Origin: Solenopsis invicta
Lineage: Eukaryota > Arthropoda > Insecta > Hymenoptera > Formicidae
Length of the DNA stretch: 64,000 nucleotides
Direction of reading: 5' to 3'
Assembly: GCF_016802725.1 (NCBI RefSeq)
Contig: NC_052664.1
Span: 20,728,405 to 20,792,404, forward strand
Shown: positions 13,301 to 25,324 of the stretch, piece after piece
Layout of the letters: each line of letters begins with the position of its first letter
How positions within the stretch are numbered: the first letter of the stretch is position 1
Notes under the pieces: generated by a model
What the model saw: only the letters and a program-made list of their open reading frames with translations
Told to the model about the DNA's origin: nothing
The model's database searches: none
Made by a program: the position numbers and the translations under genes

Positions 13301-16300
13301 ATTGGAATAGGGGCTGGTAATACCGATGTAAATGAATTTTCGTTTCCTGCTTTCGTATTAAAAGCAGTCAAGGTAAACTTATTACAAAAGGTTTATTCGT
13401 TTTTTTTTTATTAGCTTCTATATAAAATTGAATAAACCTTTTGTAATTAATTTATGTATATTAATGTATCTATATTTTTAATATATGAATGTACTTTGTT
13501 TATTCTCAAAATATTTGCAAAATGTTTAGCTCTTGAAACATATACACATGCACTCGTGAACATCTTATAAATACTGAATGAAATCTGAATAATGAACAAT
13601 AATGTTAAATATACAGCCAAATACAAAGTAATTTTATTTTTTAAATCTACTTAACATATATTGTACTTAATGTATAAAAATTACTTATGCTAAAAAGACT
13701 TTACGCAATTTAATAGTTACATATAATAAAACTCCAATTATAAAAAAATGCATTTTAAAGGTGAATTTGTATTATAAACTATGAAGGTATATATAATATA
13801 TAATCGTGCACAACATATATAAATATAAAAAAAGAAAGCATTTATGTGTAGAAATCTAACAGATTGCATTTATGGTTGATAATCAAGTAAGAGCAATAAA
13901 TAAGAAAATATGCATATAACGAATTGTATGTATTATACACACATATATGCATAAAATAAGAAGAGAAAAAAAAGGAAAAGCAGATATAAATATACATTTA
14001 ATTTGCACATTACTATAGTTGCACCATAATGAATGCACTTAGTAGAAATTTTCATTATGGGCAATACATCACGATCTTTTAATAAACAAAGCATTGTATA
14101 AAAATATAAAAATTATAAAAAAAATATATGAATTACTTAAAAATATGTGCAATGTACAATATTTATCTGATATTACTGTATATCTAAAGTTCAGTAAATT
14201 AAATATTATACGCCTCTTGATACTTATATTACATTATTATATCAAATGGATAAGAACTTTTTGAAGAAAAGAAAGAGAAAAATGATTGTGAAGAAATGTG
14301 ATTATTTTAATATGTATGTACACATGTATGACACATACATATATGATATATTGATAATAAGAGTTACTTATACTACAATAACGATGTCTGAAGACGTAGT
14401 TATATCCAAAGAATATCCAAGAAGAGTATACATACAATTTGAAAAGTGCACAGTTTAAATGCTTATAATGTGAACTATATAAATAAGAAACACAAAACAT
14501 GACATAATTATGTAAAATAACAGGATTATCTGATATATTTTCCAATATATTTATAAAATAAATTTCTGAATTACTAACAAAATAATAAAATTATAAAATA
14601 ATTTATGGAGCAAAAAACACAATTTATGACACAATTCAACATATAATATGATTCATATATATTTTTTAATAATCAAATTATTTTAAATATATACATGTAT
14701 GATACGTGTAATTCATGTTATAGATAAACATATGCATATATGTATATACACATACAGGAGTGTGTTTCAAAATTCGTGAAATAGCAAGAAAATACTAAAA
14801 AAATTAAGTAAAATAGTTATTTGTAAATTTTTAAACAATGGTTTTTAATGCAAATAATAGTTTTTGAGATATAAAGCTAGCCAATCACAAATTACATTTA
14901 AACAATCGCTTGTCCGCGCGTACAGCAATAATCGCATACAAATGGCTGTCTAAACATAATCTCTGATTACTGCCTTCATATATCTCAAAAGCTATTATTT
15001 GATATAAATATTTATAAATAATTATTTTACTTAATTTTTTTAGAACTTTCTTGTTATAATATTTTGATTCATGAATTTTGAGACATCTTATATATAAATA
15101 ATTTTAAATGAAAAAATGCACTACTTACACTAAGCAACTCATATAATATAAGTTATATAGAGATGTAATACCGATGATTATTGGTATGTAGATATTTGAA
15201 GATTTTCTTCAAACAACTATAACTACGACTGAAGATATTTCTTCTAATGATCCATCGGATGACATATGTATCGATATTGATATGAATAAAGATGTAGATC
15301 AAGATAACAAACAACAGTGGTTGTGCTTGTTAGTACGTTGCAATAGCAAGGATGAACTCATGCTCTTTGCAACTGGAAAAAATATTAGTCGTAGCACTAT
15401 GGATCAATTGAAGCAGACATTTGAGTCTGGTCCTGGAAGAAATTGTAATGTCAAATCTCTCTATTGCAAATCAATGAACAAGTAAGAGTTTGACAAAATA
15501 AATTAGCAAAAATCAGATAGCAGAAATTTGCATATCTTACTGCATTCGTTTCAGACGTGATAATAAAATCGTTACGACTACGACATTCTTAGTGGGAACA
15601 GAAGCTCTAGACGAAATCGTGGGTAATCTGAAAGTTCAGCTTGCGCCAAAGACAAACTTTTGGTGTAATGCTGCGGGTGCGTGGAATGTAGCAAAAGCAG
15701 TCTCAGATATGCTTGAACCTACAAAAAAAGTTACAGTACTTGAAATTGGTTGTGGAATTGGTGTAATTGGACTTACAATAGCATCTGTAAGTACTTGCAT
15801 AACTTACATAAGATATATGTAAGCAAACGCATTATTAAAAAAAAAAAATGAGGCATATTACTCTAATATTATGCGTTGTATATACATAAACAATATATAT
15901 ACATAAACGCAATAAAAGTAAGTAAATGGAACGAGTAACGAACATATTCCATTATAACAGAAATGTCGAGAAGTGATAGGAGTTGATTCACCTTTGGAAA
16001 TAGAAGAAGCTGAGATGACATGTGAAATGAATCGTATATACAATGCATCGTTCATAACGGGATCTCCATCTGAAGTTGTAACTAAACTAAATTCTGCGCG
16101 TGATTTACATAATAAAACTCGTATAACTTACTGTATAGTCAATGCGGGCACCAATATGGGTAGAGGTACGCAAAATTAATTTTTGTTAATCGTTAATATT
16201 ATTTATCGTATTGGCAGTTAATCAATCCGTGTTCCGGTCACATCATGTCTTGCGATAATAAACTCTAAAGTTATGATATTTTTTAGCTATTGAAGTTATG

Positions 16301-19081
16301 ACATGCTTAAGAAAAATCGGCTCTCTTCGACGTATTGTAATGGTCACTACGTTGACAAAACAATCAGTTCGTGCAATATTAGAACTAGCACGGCCTATAG
16401 AACAAGGGCTCGGTCATCCGTTCATGCCAATTCGAGCATGTGTCGTCGATACATTGCCTACTGGACCTCATTTTGAGGTAGTTATCCTAATGGAACGAAG
16501 ACTCATGCATAGGCTCACGCAGCCATGGTTCATCAAGATGATGGAAGATGAAAGCAAATCGTTGGCTAACACGAAAGCTTTAGAGCAAAAAATCAATAAT
16601 GACAAAATTGACAATACTGAGGCACGAATAAGAAAGAATCCATTAGCGAAACCCGAACTTGTGGAAAAAACTAAAATGGTATTTACGAAAAAAATATCAA
16701 AAAGCAGTTCACCAACAAAGGGTAAAATAATAAAATTGAAGCGAGACCATTCGCCCGAAATTATAGAAATAAAAAAAGTGCCAAAGAAATTTGAAAAACC
16801 TGGATTTAAACCAGGGCACGGTAAGTTTAATAATATAACTAATAGATATTACATGATGTTACACATACATACACATCTAATCAATTTTTGTTTTTATTAA
16901 TCAGATGTTACAGCTAAGAAAAAGAATTGGTTTGTTGAAAGCCCAACAATTCGCATCAATCCATTATTCGAGAAAAAAACAAAGGAGATTAAAGATCAAA
17001 TTGATTTAAGAGAAAAATTGTTGAGTAACCGAATTGACACAGATCTGATACAAAAGGTAAATGAAAGTCGAGACATTCTTGAAGCAGCCAAAGAAAAGTT
17101 GAGCGGCCCATCTCCTACGGTTGATGCAACGACCGCTAAAGAATTAAAAAATGTGTTGAGCTTGGTTCTCGATCAAACTAACAAACTTCAGACTCAATTG
17201 CCTCGTTCAGTGTGGGATCGCATTGCGCCACCTGAATCTGAGCCAAAGGGTCCAGTAAGGAAAGAACTTGATGACGATCCACTTTTGAAAGGTCGATTTG
17301 TGCAAGAGACTCGTGCTCAGGATATCGTTATCACGACAGCAAACAAAGAATATTTAGAAATTGAGGACAATAAGCCAAAATTTAAAAAATATCACAACTT
17401 ACAACCGCTAGAGCCAGATATGGTGATGCCAGTACCGAAAAAGTTTAAATCCAACAATAGATCGGAATTCTCTCAAAAATCATTTAATAATAAAAATAAA
17501 CAACAAAATCAAAATAATTCCTGGAACAGGAATAAAAGTTTTGATGGAAATCGCTGGAATGAAACAGGATCTTCAAGAAAACCTATCTCTCCAATGAAAA
17601 GACAGGATTTATCATTTAGACAACGAGCATCGCCATCAGATAGATTTTCAATGGACAAGCGTCCATTACTGTCACCACCGAGACGCCTAAGCTCGCCACC
17701 TAGGAGACATTTTTCCCCAAATAGATCATTTCAAGCACGCGAGTCTTTACCACAGCGAGAATATTCTCAGAGACGGCCAGTATCACCAATAAGAATGATG
17801 GTACCAAACAATGATAGAATTCATGAAATGTCTACGCCACCTAGAGATCAGTTTTCACCGATTCCTCGAACAATGTCTCCGCCAAGACGACCGATGCAAG
17901 CTTCAGGCCGGTCCATGTCACCTGTGAGACGGCATATGTCGCCGCCTAGGTCACAATTGTCTCCACCGAGACGAATGTCTTTGATGGACTATAATTCATC
18001 TGCGAGACAGTTATCTCCAGAAAGAAGACCTATGTCGCCTATGGGCAGAATGATGTCTCCATCAAGATCAAGGGACATGATTTCATCGCGACAACACTCA
18101 CCTCCTATGAGACACTTTTCGCCACATCGAGTATCAGTACGTGGTGCCTCACCTCCAAGGCGACAGCAATCTCCTCCAAAGCGACAATTGTCTCCTCCAA
18201 GACGCCAATTGTCTCCTTCAAGGCATCAAGGCTCGCCACTGAATAGATTTGCAGATGAATGGGACATACCAAGTCGAGGTGCTATTGAACAAAGTAGCAC
18301 TTGGCAACGGTCCATTAATGAAAGACCAGAAAACGTTTGGCGTAATGAGAGACAACCAACAACGAGCGGAAATTGGCAGGCTTTGCCTGATAATGATAGA
18401 TATCGCAAACCAGCTAACCAAGATAAATCTTGGGATGTTAGAGAGCCCTCGTCTCATGGAAATTCATGGAATGCAAAGCAGTCGCTTGCAAAACCTAATA
18501 TAAAAGAACCATGGCAGGCTTCAGACAATAGATGGTCTGGTCCGTCCAGATCAGGAATCGGTAATGACAATTGGAATCGAGGCAAGGAAAGCTTAGGTAG
18601 TCGCAACAAGGAACCTTGGATGAATACAAATAAGTCGCGATGGGAACAGTCACAGTCCAATGATTGGAATCAAGGAGACAAGGACGATTGGAACGATCTT
18701 CCGGAAGACGCACGGGATCCTTGGGGCGATGAAGGTAATGTCGGGTTGCAGGAAAGATGGAACGATAATCAAGCTGGTCCATCGACCTGGTCTAGAGAAG
18801 CTGACAAGGGGAATTCTTGGGCAAAATCCAAAGACAATTGGCAAAACAAATCGCAAACATTTCCAGCAAAGTCGTTATGCCAAAACAGTAATAATCCGAA
18901 CATGAATGATTCCCGCTGGTTACCTTTAAATGATACGAATAAAAAGGTACCACCATCGACCAATTGGCAAGGAAATACTAATGTTGGACCTAACGTTGGA
19001 AACAACTCTGGATGGCAATCGAACTATGGTTTTCAATCGCAGCGATCTTTCGTGTCCAATTTGTTTAAGGATCGACGTTAG
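10383..19081 (+). CDS. TRMT2A-like degenerate methyltransferase with SR-like C-terminal tail
   Basis: Ten exons join in phase: 10383-10404, 10568-10747, 12015-12349, 12533-12722, 13218-13372, 15192-15481, 15555-15786, 15961-16165, 16287-16820, 16905-19081. They give about 1,439 residues, far longer than human TRMT2A (about 625). Residues 1-180 are acidic. Residues about 250-610 match the TRMT2A/TrmA fold. A SAM-binding motif I (LEIGCGIGVIGL, about 455) is kept, and the C-terminal strand GPHFEVVILMERR corresponds to the family's PHCE..ILFER. The family's DPPRAGLH loop is replaced by NAGTNMGR, and the SCNP catalytic-cysteine motif by TTLT, so methyl transfer to uridine looks lost. Residues about 950-1160 are repeated SPPRR/LSPPRR units like SR proteins, followed by a W/N/Q-rich tail. 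RNA binding or a scaffold role is inference. The ATG has a good context (accATGG). Confidence 0.8.
11009..11093. repeat. Small intronic fold-back repeat, copy 1
   Basis: Arms GAACTTCTTG..and ..CAAGAAGTTTAGTTC pair around a T-rich then A/G-rich centre. A second, similarly built unit lies in the frataxin intron at 33448-33536. It sits in intron 2 of the TRMT2A-like gene. Confidence 0.5.
12425..12460 (+). other. GC-rich hairpin inside a short intron
   Basis: Within the 183-base intron 3 of the TRMT2A-like gene a GC-rich patch can fold: GTCTG at 12436 pairs with CAGAC at 12455, with inner GCGA/TCGC. It stands out from the AT-rich intron. It has no tRNA or snoRNA boxes that I can see, so its nature is open. 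Confidence 0.35.
14762..15086. mobile_element. Fold-back element in intron of TRMT2A-like gene
   Basis: The left end GTGTTTCAAAATTCGTGA is the inverted partner of the right end TCATGAATTTTGAGACAT. A second inner pair (TTTGAGATATA.AGC and TATATCTCAAAAGC) makes a nested inverted repeat. Total length is about 325 bases with no coding capacity, consistent with a non-autonomous Tc1/mariner-type or similar DNA element. No duplication of flanking DNA was clear. Confidence 0.55.
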
Positions 19082-19207
19082 ATAAGATGTTAGACACTTT
19101 GTTACACCAAAAGTAATAATAGTTTAGTATTACACACATACACACTATTCGTCGTTTGGATTTATGAAGTAAAGCACATGGATCTTTTTTCTAGATATTA
19201 AAAATGC

Positions 19208-19231
19208 AATAAATATTTGATGCTGAATAAA
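19208..19231 (+). terminator. Poly(A) signals of the TRMT2A-like gene
   Basis: Two AATAAA hexamers (19208-19213 and 19226-19231) lie 127-150 bases after the stop codon, a usual 3' UTR length. Confidence 0.55.
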
Positions 19232-19730
19232 GTTATGTATTCCAGAATGGATTAAAATATCTTTATGTTATAATGATTTTCATGAAAATAATACAGTATT
19301 TTGTGCGTTTTTATTTTTTATTTTATTCTTGTGAATCAGTACTACTTAGAATTTGTAGTTTTAAGGTTAACATTGAAATGTATCGTGTTTATGTGTGTGT
19401 GTGTATGTCATTCTTCTCATTTTATAGCTGTTCTTTCGTAACAAGCGACGTTTGATCTTAGAGACTAATCGAAGATTGTTAAAAATTTTTAAAGTGTTAT
19501 TCATAATTTCTCATAAATAATGTTGAAAACTATATTAGCAGAAAAGAATAACATAGTGTATATTAACATATATTGTATTTTTTCTTTTATTGAAATTATA
19601 ATAACTTTATATATGGATAACAAGTGTATATGTATACTTGAATATGCATGAAATTATATTTTTATATATACTATTACATATTCATGTACTTTTATAGTAC
19701 GTATAATATGTATTCAGAATGATAGTCTTA

Positions 19731-19856
19731 GGCCCGGTTGTTCCACCTTTTGGTAAGTATCAGGTAATTTAACTGTTAGGTAAACCTATGCATTTCGCAT
19801 AGGTTTACCTAACAGTTAAATTATCTAATACTTACCAAAGGGGGAACAACCGGGCC
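19731..19856. mobile_element. Tourist-like MITE with TTA target duplication
   Basis: This is a 126-base near-perfect palindrome: GGCCCGGTTGTTCCACC.. on the left and ..GGGGGAACAACCGGGCC on the right. The trinucleotide TTA flanks both ends (19728-19730 and 19857-19859). A 3-base TTA/TAA duplication is typical of PIF/Harbinger elements, so a Tourist-like MITE is likely. The low number of mismatches between arms suggests a recent insertion. Confidence 0.75.
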
Positions 19857-19868
19857 TTATAGTATTAG

Positions 19869-20258
19869 CAGAGAGGAATCTGAGAAGTGCCACGACGGCC
19901 TTTGTTTTTAAATATAAATTATGTAGTGGGTACCCCCACTACATGATTTTAGCACAGACTTGAACCATTTTCAGGCGATTTTTGGCGATCGTCTGGTATA
20001 TGTACCAAGGTATACCAAAGTATATCAGAACATTCTCAAGGTACCAGAATAAGCTCCACCCCTACCAATAATAACCTTGGTACATATACCAGACAATCGC
20101 CTAAAATCGCCTTTTATCGACAGTGTCGCAAAATGGATGTAATTTTAGTTCATATTTCGGCCTAAATGGATGACATGGATGTGCGTCGTTAGTGCGCCGG
20201 GAATTTCAGCGTTATTAAACAAAAAAGGCCGACGTGGCACCTCTCAGGTTCCTCTCTG
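19869..20258. mobile_element. 390-base TIR element with 7-base flanking repeat
   Basis: The ends CAGAGAGGAATCTGAGA and TCTCAGGTTCCTCTCTG are inverted copies, extended by matching GTGCCACG/CGTGGCAC. GTATTAG flanks both sides (19862-19868 and 20259-20265). Inside are a second long inverted pair (CTGGTATATGTACCAAGGT near 19992 and ACCTTGGTACATATACC near 20073) and a perfect 24-base hairpin at 19921-19944. CAGAGAGG ends recall hAT elements, which normally make 8-base duplications. It lies only 12 bases from the preceding MITE. Confidence 0.7.
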
Positions 20259-20265
20259 GTATTAG

Positions 20266-21300
20266 TAACTTTGAAATAGAGATAATAACACGTTAAAAAC
20301 TTAACATGACCTCACAATAGCCTTGTTTCTGAGAATAAATATCACATATTACGAGAAAACAGCTATAAAATGAGGAATAGGAACGGCAATGGACATGAAC
20401 ACATTTTCATTTCAAGTCCAAAACTACAAATATAGAGCACTGTTGTAAATGATGTTCATGTAATGACACTATTTTTTAATTTCAATGAATTTCATTTAAA
20501 TAAGACAAACAATACTTATCCCATTTATGTGAATGTTACTGATTAGTTACATTAGTTTTTTGCAATGAGAGAAATAAAACTAGACTACCTGCATGAAGAG
20601 CATTGTACATAACAGCATGAATTGAGTTGATATGTTAATATGTAATAACAGCCGATTGTATCTCTCATTGAAGTGATTTTCAAAATAAATTATATGTAAG
20701 CTAATGTCTCATGTATTTTATGTTTAAAATTTTTGAAATTATATATGCGTTATTATATTTAAAAGAACTAGGATGATTAACGATGATTATTTTTAAAATA
20801 AAAATTGTAATAATTTTAAGTTAAATTCTGTAATAGGCATTGTTTATTACAAATTAAATATTTTGTATTAAATTATTTTATAATATTTGATAACAGGAAA
20901 TGTACATGTTCAAATAGTTCTTGTCGATATATAAATGCATATATTAAACACGTGTCTTCATAATTTATATACATATAAAAAAAGTTTAGTGTTTTACTCA
21001 TACATCTGTGTATTAACTTTGGACTGGTATAATCAATTATATTATTCTGACTAGAAGAAAACTAAATGTCAACATTCAATTATTGAAATATATATATTAA
21101 AGCAACTATAAAACAATTATTAAAGTTTTTCTTATAACTTTACTAAATATCAGTCTTTGATTTATCAAACAAACGTAACATAACAATATTCGAGAATATT
21201 AAATATGGTCATTTTAGTTCGATTTTGCAAACAGATTTTGTTTAACCGTCGTGCTTTACGAAACTAAAATACTAAAATTTAAAATTATTGTTTCTTATGA
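20266..21300. other. Intergenic AT-rich DNA
   Basis: I see no coding segment or recognisable element between the fold-back element and the mRpS10 promoter. Confidence 0.5.
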
Positions 21301-21310
21301 CGTAATCTGG

Positions 21311-21407
21311 TGACGTCACGATCGATTGCATACACATACACAACTGTTGTACGATTTTAGTTGCGGTTGTATTTGGTTGTGTCAGCACGTTGAATTGTAT
21401 ATATAAT
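21311..21407 (+). promoter_or_regulatory. mRpS10 promoter: CRE palindrome and TATA box
   Basis: A perfect TGACGTCA palindrome (21311-21318) lies about 80 bases upstream of TATATATAAT (21398-21407), followed by an initiator-like TTCAGC near 21412. The start codon proposed for mRpS10 is at 21668, so the leader would be roughly 250 bases. Confidence 0.45.
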
Positions 21408-21667
21408 CTCGTTCAGCAAAGACAACAATTGTGCGAATTGCTAAACAGCAAGCGAGCGTGATTATTATCGCTAGATCCAACAAAGTAGCTTCAGTTACAG
21501 ACGTTATAGTTGGTTACAGTTAGTAAACAAAGCGACAACTTGATGGTATGTTCTGCTAAACGTCCTTGATGAATGGATGTTTACAGTGAATACGGGAATA
21601 ATAAATTTGTAAGATTTCTGGAAACATCTCGCAATTAGTAATTTCCGTACGCTGCTAACAAAGAACC

Positions 21668-23550
21668 ATGTTCCTGTCAAAGGTATCTTAATAGAAATAG
21701 CAAATCTCGCGATTGAGGTTAGGTATAACCGTATCATGTTCTGTTAGATACCGCTTCTTCTTAAAAATGCTACCGTTGGTGTCGTGCAATATGAATCAGG
21801 ATGTTCAGGTGTCCTCGTGCGTGAATCTCTACGAAATAACACATCCTCCATGAAATATTTCCTGTCGACACAAAAGCAGCAGAACGAGCAGCAACAGGAT
21901 TCAGCAAGCAATCAGTCTTCACTTTTGACAAGCACGGTAAATTCTGTAAAAATCTGTTATTTTTCTATTAATTTATTTGAATGTCCTCGTATGTAAATAT
22001 ATTGCACATTTTTTAGAGTACGCCGGATAAGCTGTATAAAAAGATTGAGATTGAAGTCAGGGGGAACGATCCAGCTGTATTGAAGAGCTATGGAGAATTT
22101 GCAACGATAGCTGCGAATCATTTAAACATCAACATGGGTAGAAAGTAAGTTCAATAGTTATTTGATTTTAATAAAAAATGATTGCCAATATTAAAACAAT
22201 AATATGATAATGAAATCGAAGGCAAATTGAGAACAGACATGTTGAGACAAAACTTTTTTATATATTTAAATTACATGAATTCATGAAGTTATTCAATTGT
22301 ATGATTTTTTTAAGCCACTTTTAACGATTTCAATCGATGAATAAAAGATTATTATATTTCTAATAAACGCAGGATTTGCTTGCAATATCTGAAAAGACAA
22401 GTGTTCACTATAGTTATTTTGCTGATAGATTCTAATAAAGAGATTAACAATTTAAGATACTGAGTATCTTATTAAATAAATTAATCAACATAACTTTAAA
22501 AGGTTCAATAGGGAAACACTCATCTAGTGCAATACAATGCAAGTAAAAAAAAATATTTGTCCAAGTAATAAAGTAAAACAAGTTGTCATATTATAATATA
22601 ATGAACTGATTACGTCTGAAATTAAAAGCCAAATGATGTCAAGAACAAATTGATATTATTAATTAAAAGACAATAAACAAATGTGTAGATTAACATGATA
22701 AAAAGAATAAAGTAAAATTTGCGCGTAATACAAATTAAAGCAAAACAAGGGAAAAAATGTGTATAAGCTATTAAAAATAGATACATAAGTATGTATTTTG
22801 TGTTAAATTGAAGATTAAGTTAATTTTTTTTTAATTTAACATTAAACATCTCAGATTCAAATCACTGGTTCAAAAATAAGCTAAAACTTTTAATGTTTTA
22901 TGAATTCATGTAAAGTAAATATACAAAAAAATCTTGTTCGCCTTAATAATCCAGTAATAATTGTTCTCTTGGTGTGTGTTATCTTTAGCGATATTATCAT
23001 ATTATTTAACTTTAGTTAATTTTAGTTAATATCTAGCTAATTGGATTATATATGTTAAAGTATATTCTTATATTTATAGCATGGCACCACGTAAAGCTAT
23101 CCACGAACGGTGGACGGTGCTAAAGTCAGCTCACGTTCATAAAAAGCATCGTGTTCAGTATGAATTTAGGACTTACTATCGCTATCTAGACTTTTTAAAG
23201 TTGACCGGATCAACAGCAGATACTTTTCTAGAATATCTTCAACGAAATTTGCCAGAAGGAGTGGCAATGAAAGTAACCAAGGTTAGAATTTTATAATATT
23301 AAATCCACATGATACTAGAAATCGTTCCAAGATCTCGGATGGAAAAAATTGATCACATTTTAATAATTCGGTTAATTGGCTATAGTGATTAGTAAATTGT
23401 TTCTTTGCTCGAGATCTCAATTTCCAACAATGTACATGTCCTTAAAAAAAAACTTAAACTTTATTTTCATTTGACTTATCTAGAAATTTTTACTTGCAGG
23501 TAGAGATGGAGAAGTTTTCCGAGAGTATAGCTGCAATGTGTAACACATAG
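21668..23550 (+). CDS. mRpS10: Mitochondrial small ribosomal subunit protein uS10m (MRPS10)
   Basis: Five exons join in phase: 21668-21682, 21748-21936, 22017-22144, 23080-23281, 23500-23550, giving about 194 residues. The second half carries the S10 fold with family hallmarks: KSAHVHKKHRVQYEFRTYYR and LTGSTADTFLEYLQRNLPEGVAM, close to animal MRPS10. The start is inferred. The second exon has no in-frame ATG before 21850, but a five-codon exon (MFLSK) ending at a GTATCT donor fits in phase across a 65-base intron and adds a presequence-like N-terminus. If that is wrong, translation starts at 21850. The product is a component of the mitochondrial small subunit head. It is convergent with the secreted-protein gene downstream. 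Confidence 0.88.
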
Positions 23551-23907
23551 TTATAACGTGTAAATATAAATAATTGTTCATACAATCCATACTGTAGATA
23601 ATTTATCGATATAAATGGATTAAAGAAAATACGTTTGAGGTTTATTTATTTAACGCAATACTTATTTTAGGTTTCGAAAATTTAATTATATCATCTTATT
23701 TTAAAAGCCGCAGTTATAAAAAATAATATTCGTCAATAATTCTCTAGAAAGACAAACTCGATAAATTATTCCACAAAATTCTATATTTAGATGTCTAAGC
23801 ATAATTTCTTTAGTATTATTACAAAGTATTGAACATTGTTACACTAATTTACAGTAAGATTATATATGATCTGCGGCAATATAAATTAAAATATCATTGG
23901 AAGAATG

Positions 23908-24514
23908 TTAAGTGACGGATTTGATAATTATTACATTCGGTGACGACTCAATCTTTCTACCAGATGTATCCCGCGCGAGTTCTGGTAATGGATTCTTCTT
24001 CTTGAAGGCCGATGGTCTGTCTTGTGATACGTCTATATTCACAGTTTTGAGGGGTGTATCTGCCAAGCGTTTGCTTGTGATTCGACGTGCGTGTCCATTA
24101 CCGCGTCTCCTCATATGAGTCATACGTCGGTAAACACCGCTGGAAAATTGCTTCGCAGCTTCAGATTGAGCGTCAATCAGAGAATCTTTTTGTTGCGTTT
24201 GCGATTGTGCCAAGTTTCCTTCGGCCTTGCGCGAGCTGACTCCTGTAATCTCTTCATTTCTGTGCTTTCTAATTAATTCCGCAGTAGCTGTACATCTGTG
24301 CAGTATATATTCGTTACCTAAAATAAAATTTTTATATAAATATAATATTTATCTAATTCTTATATAATTGTTTGTAAAGCTGGTTTCACCACCAACTATA
24401 CGCGTTCTTAATCTTAATTTTTCAATTACTCAATTACGTCATTAATATCATGAGATGGAAAACTATATCTAAATCGCTTAAACATGCATCCTCAATGGCA
24501 TGTTCTCTAAATAC

Positions 24515-24576
<62 letters not shown>

Positions 24577-25324
24577 TGTTCAAGCTTACGTTAAATAGGT
24601 AATAAATCGATGTTACATTTATGCGTACACATGTACTAGCTAAGTAATCTGAAAGAGTGTATATAGAGGATTTTTAAAAAATTTTGATCATTTATCTTTT
24701 AGATGTCTCCTATAAATATCTTTTAGATTTTCGTATTTTGAATATTTAGATCATTCTGATACACTGTAGTAAAAAAAGAATTATTTATTGATTAGGATAT
24801 GTAATAACTTCATATAATTCTGACAATTGTATCATTCACAATTTGTAAATTTTTTTATTTATAGCATGTCCCTGGTGAAAAAAATTTTTTATAATTTTTA
24901 TAATTCTTAAAAATTTCTCTGTATTTTTATAACATTTAAAAAATTTTTTTAAATTTTTATATAAATTAAAACACTTTAGAAGCGTTCTAATTTTAGAAGT
25001 GTTCTAATACTAAAAAAGTTTACATCTTTTCTTTACATGAATGAATTCTTAAATATTCTAAGATTTCTAAAAAATTTCATCATTTCAAAAAAAACTTATA
25101 AAAAATTTAAAGTGGCTCAAGTTATTTTTTTATAAATTTTTATAAATTAAAAATATAAAAAATTCTTTAAAATGCTATGAGATATCAGAATTTTTTTGTC
25201 GTTAAAGAATATATAAAATTTATGAAAATCACTTACTCGATCGCTTTGTGCGATTATAATCCGCCAGAGAATCAGTGGCCCAAATAAGGACGATTAAAAT
25301 AACAGTCACTTTTTCCAGTGTCAT
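23908..25324 (-). CDS. Small secreted basic protein, unrecognised
   Basis: There are two exons on the minus strand: 25324-25237 and 24317-23908. They join in phase (A+GT, serine) into 165 residues. The first exon encodes a clear signal peptide (MTLEKVTVILIVLIWATDSLA, hydrophobic core at residues 7-17), followed by NRTKR, an N-glycosylation site next to a dibasic KR that could be a processing site. The mature part is rich in R/K/S/T/Q (for example RRMTHMRRRGNGHARRITSKR) and ends in a hydrophobic VIIIKSV strand. It has a single cysteine, so it is not a disulfide-rich toxin or antimicrobial fold. I do not recognise the family; a prohormone-like or extracellular basic protein is possible. The donor GTAAGT and acceptor TTTTAG are both good. 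Confidence 0.65.
24516..24574. repeat. (AT)n microsatellite
   Basis: About 28 uninterrupted AT repeats lie in the single intron of the secreted-protein gene. Confidence 0.95.
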
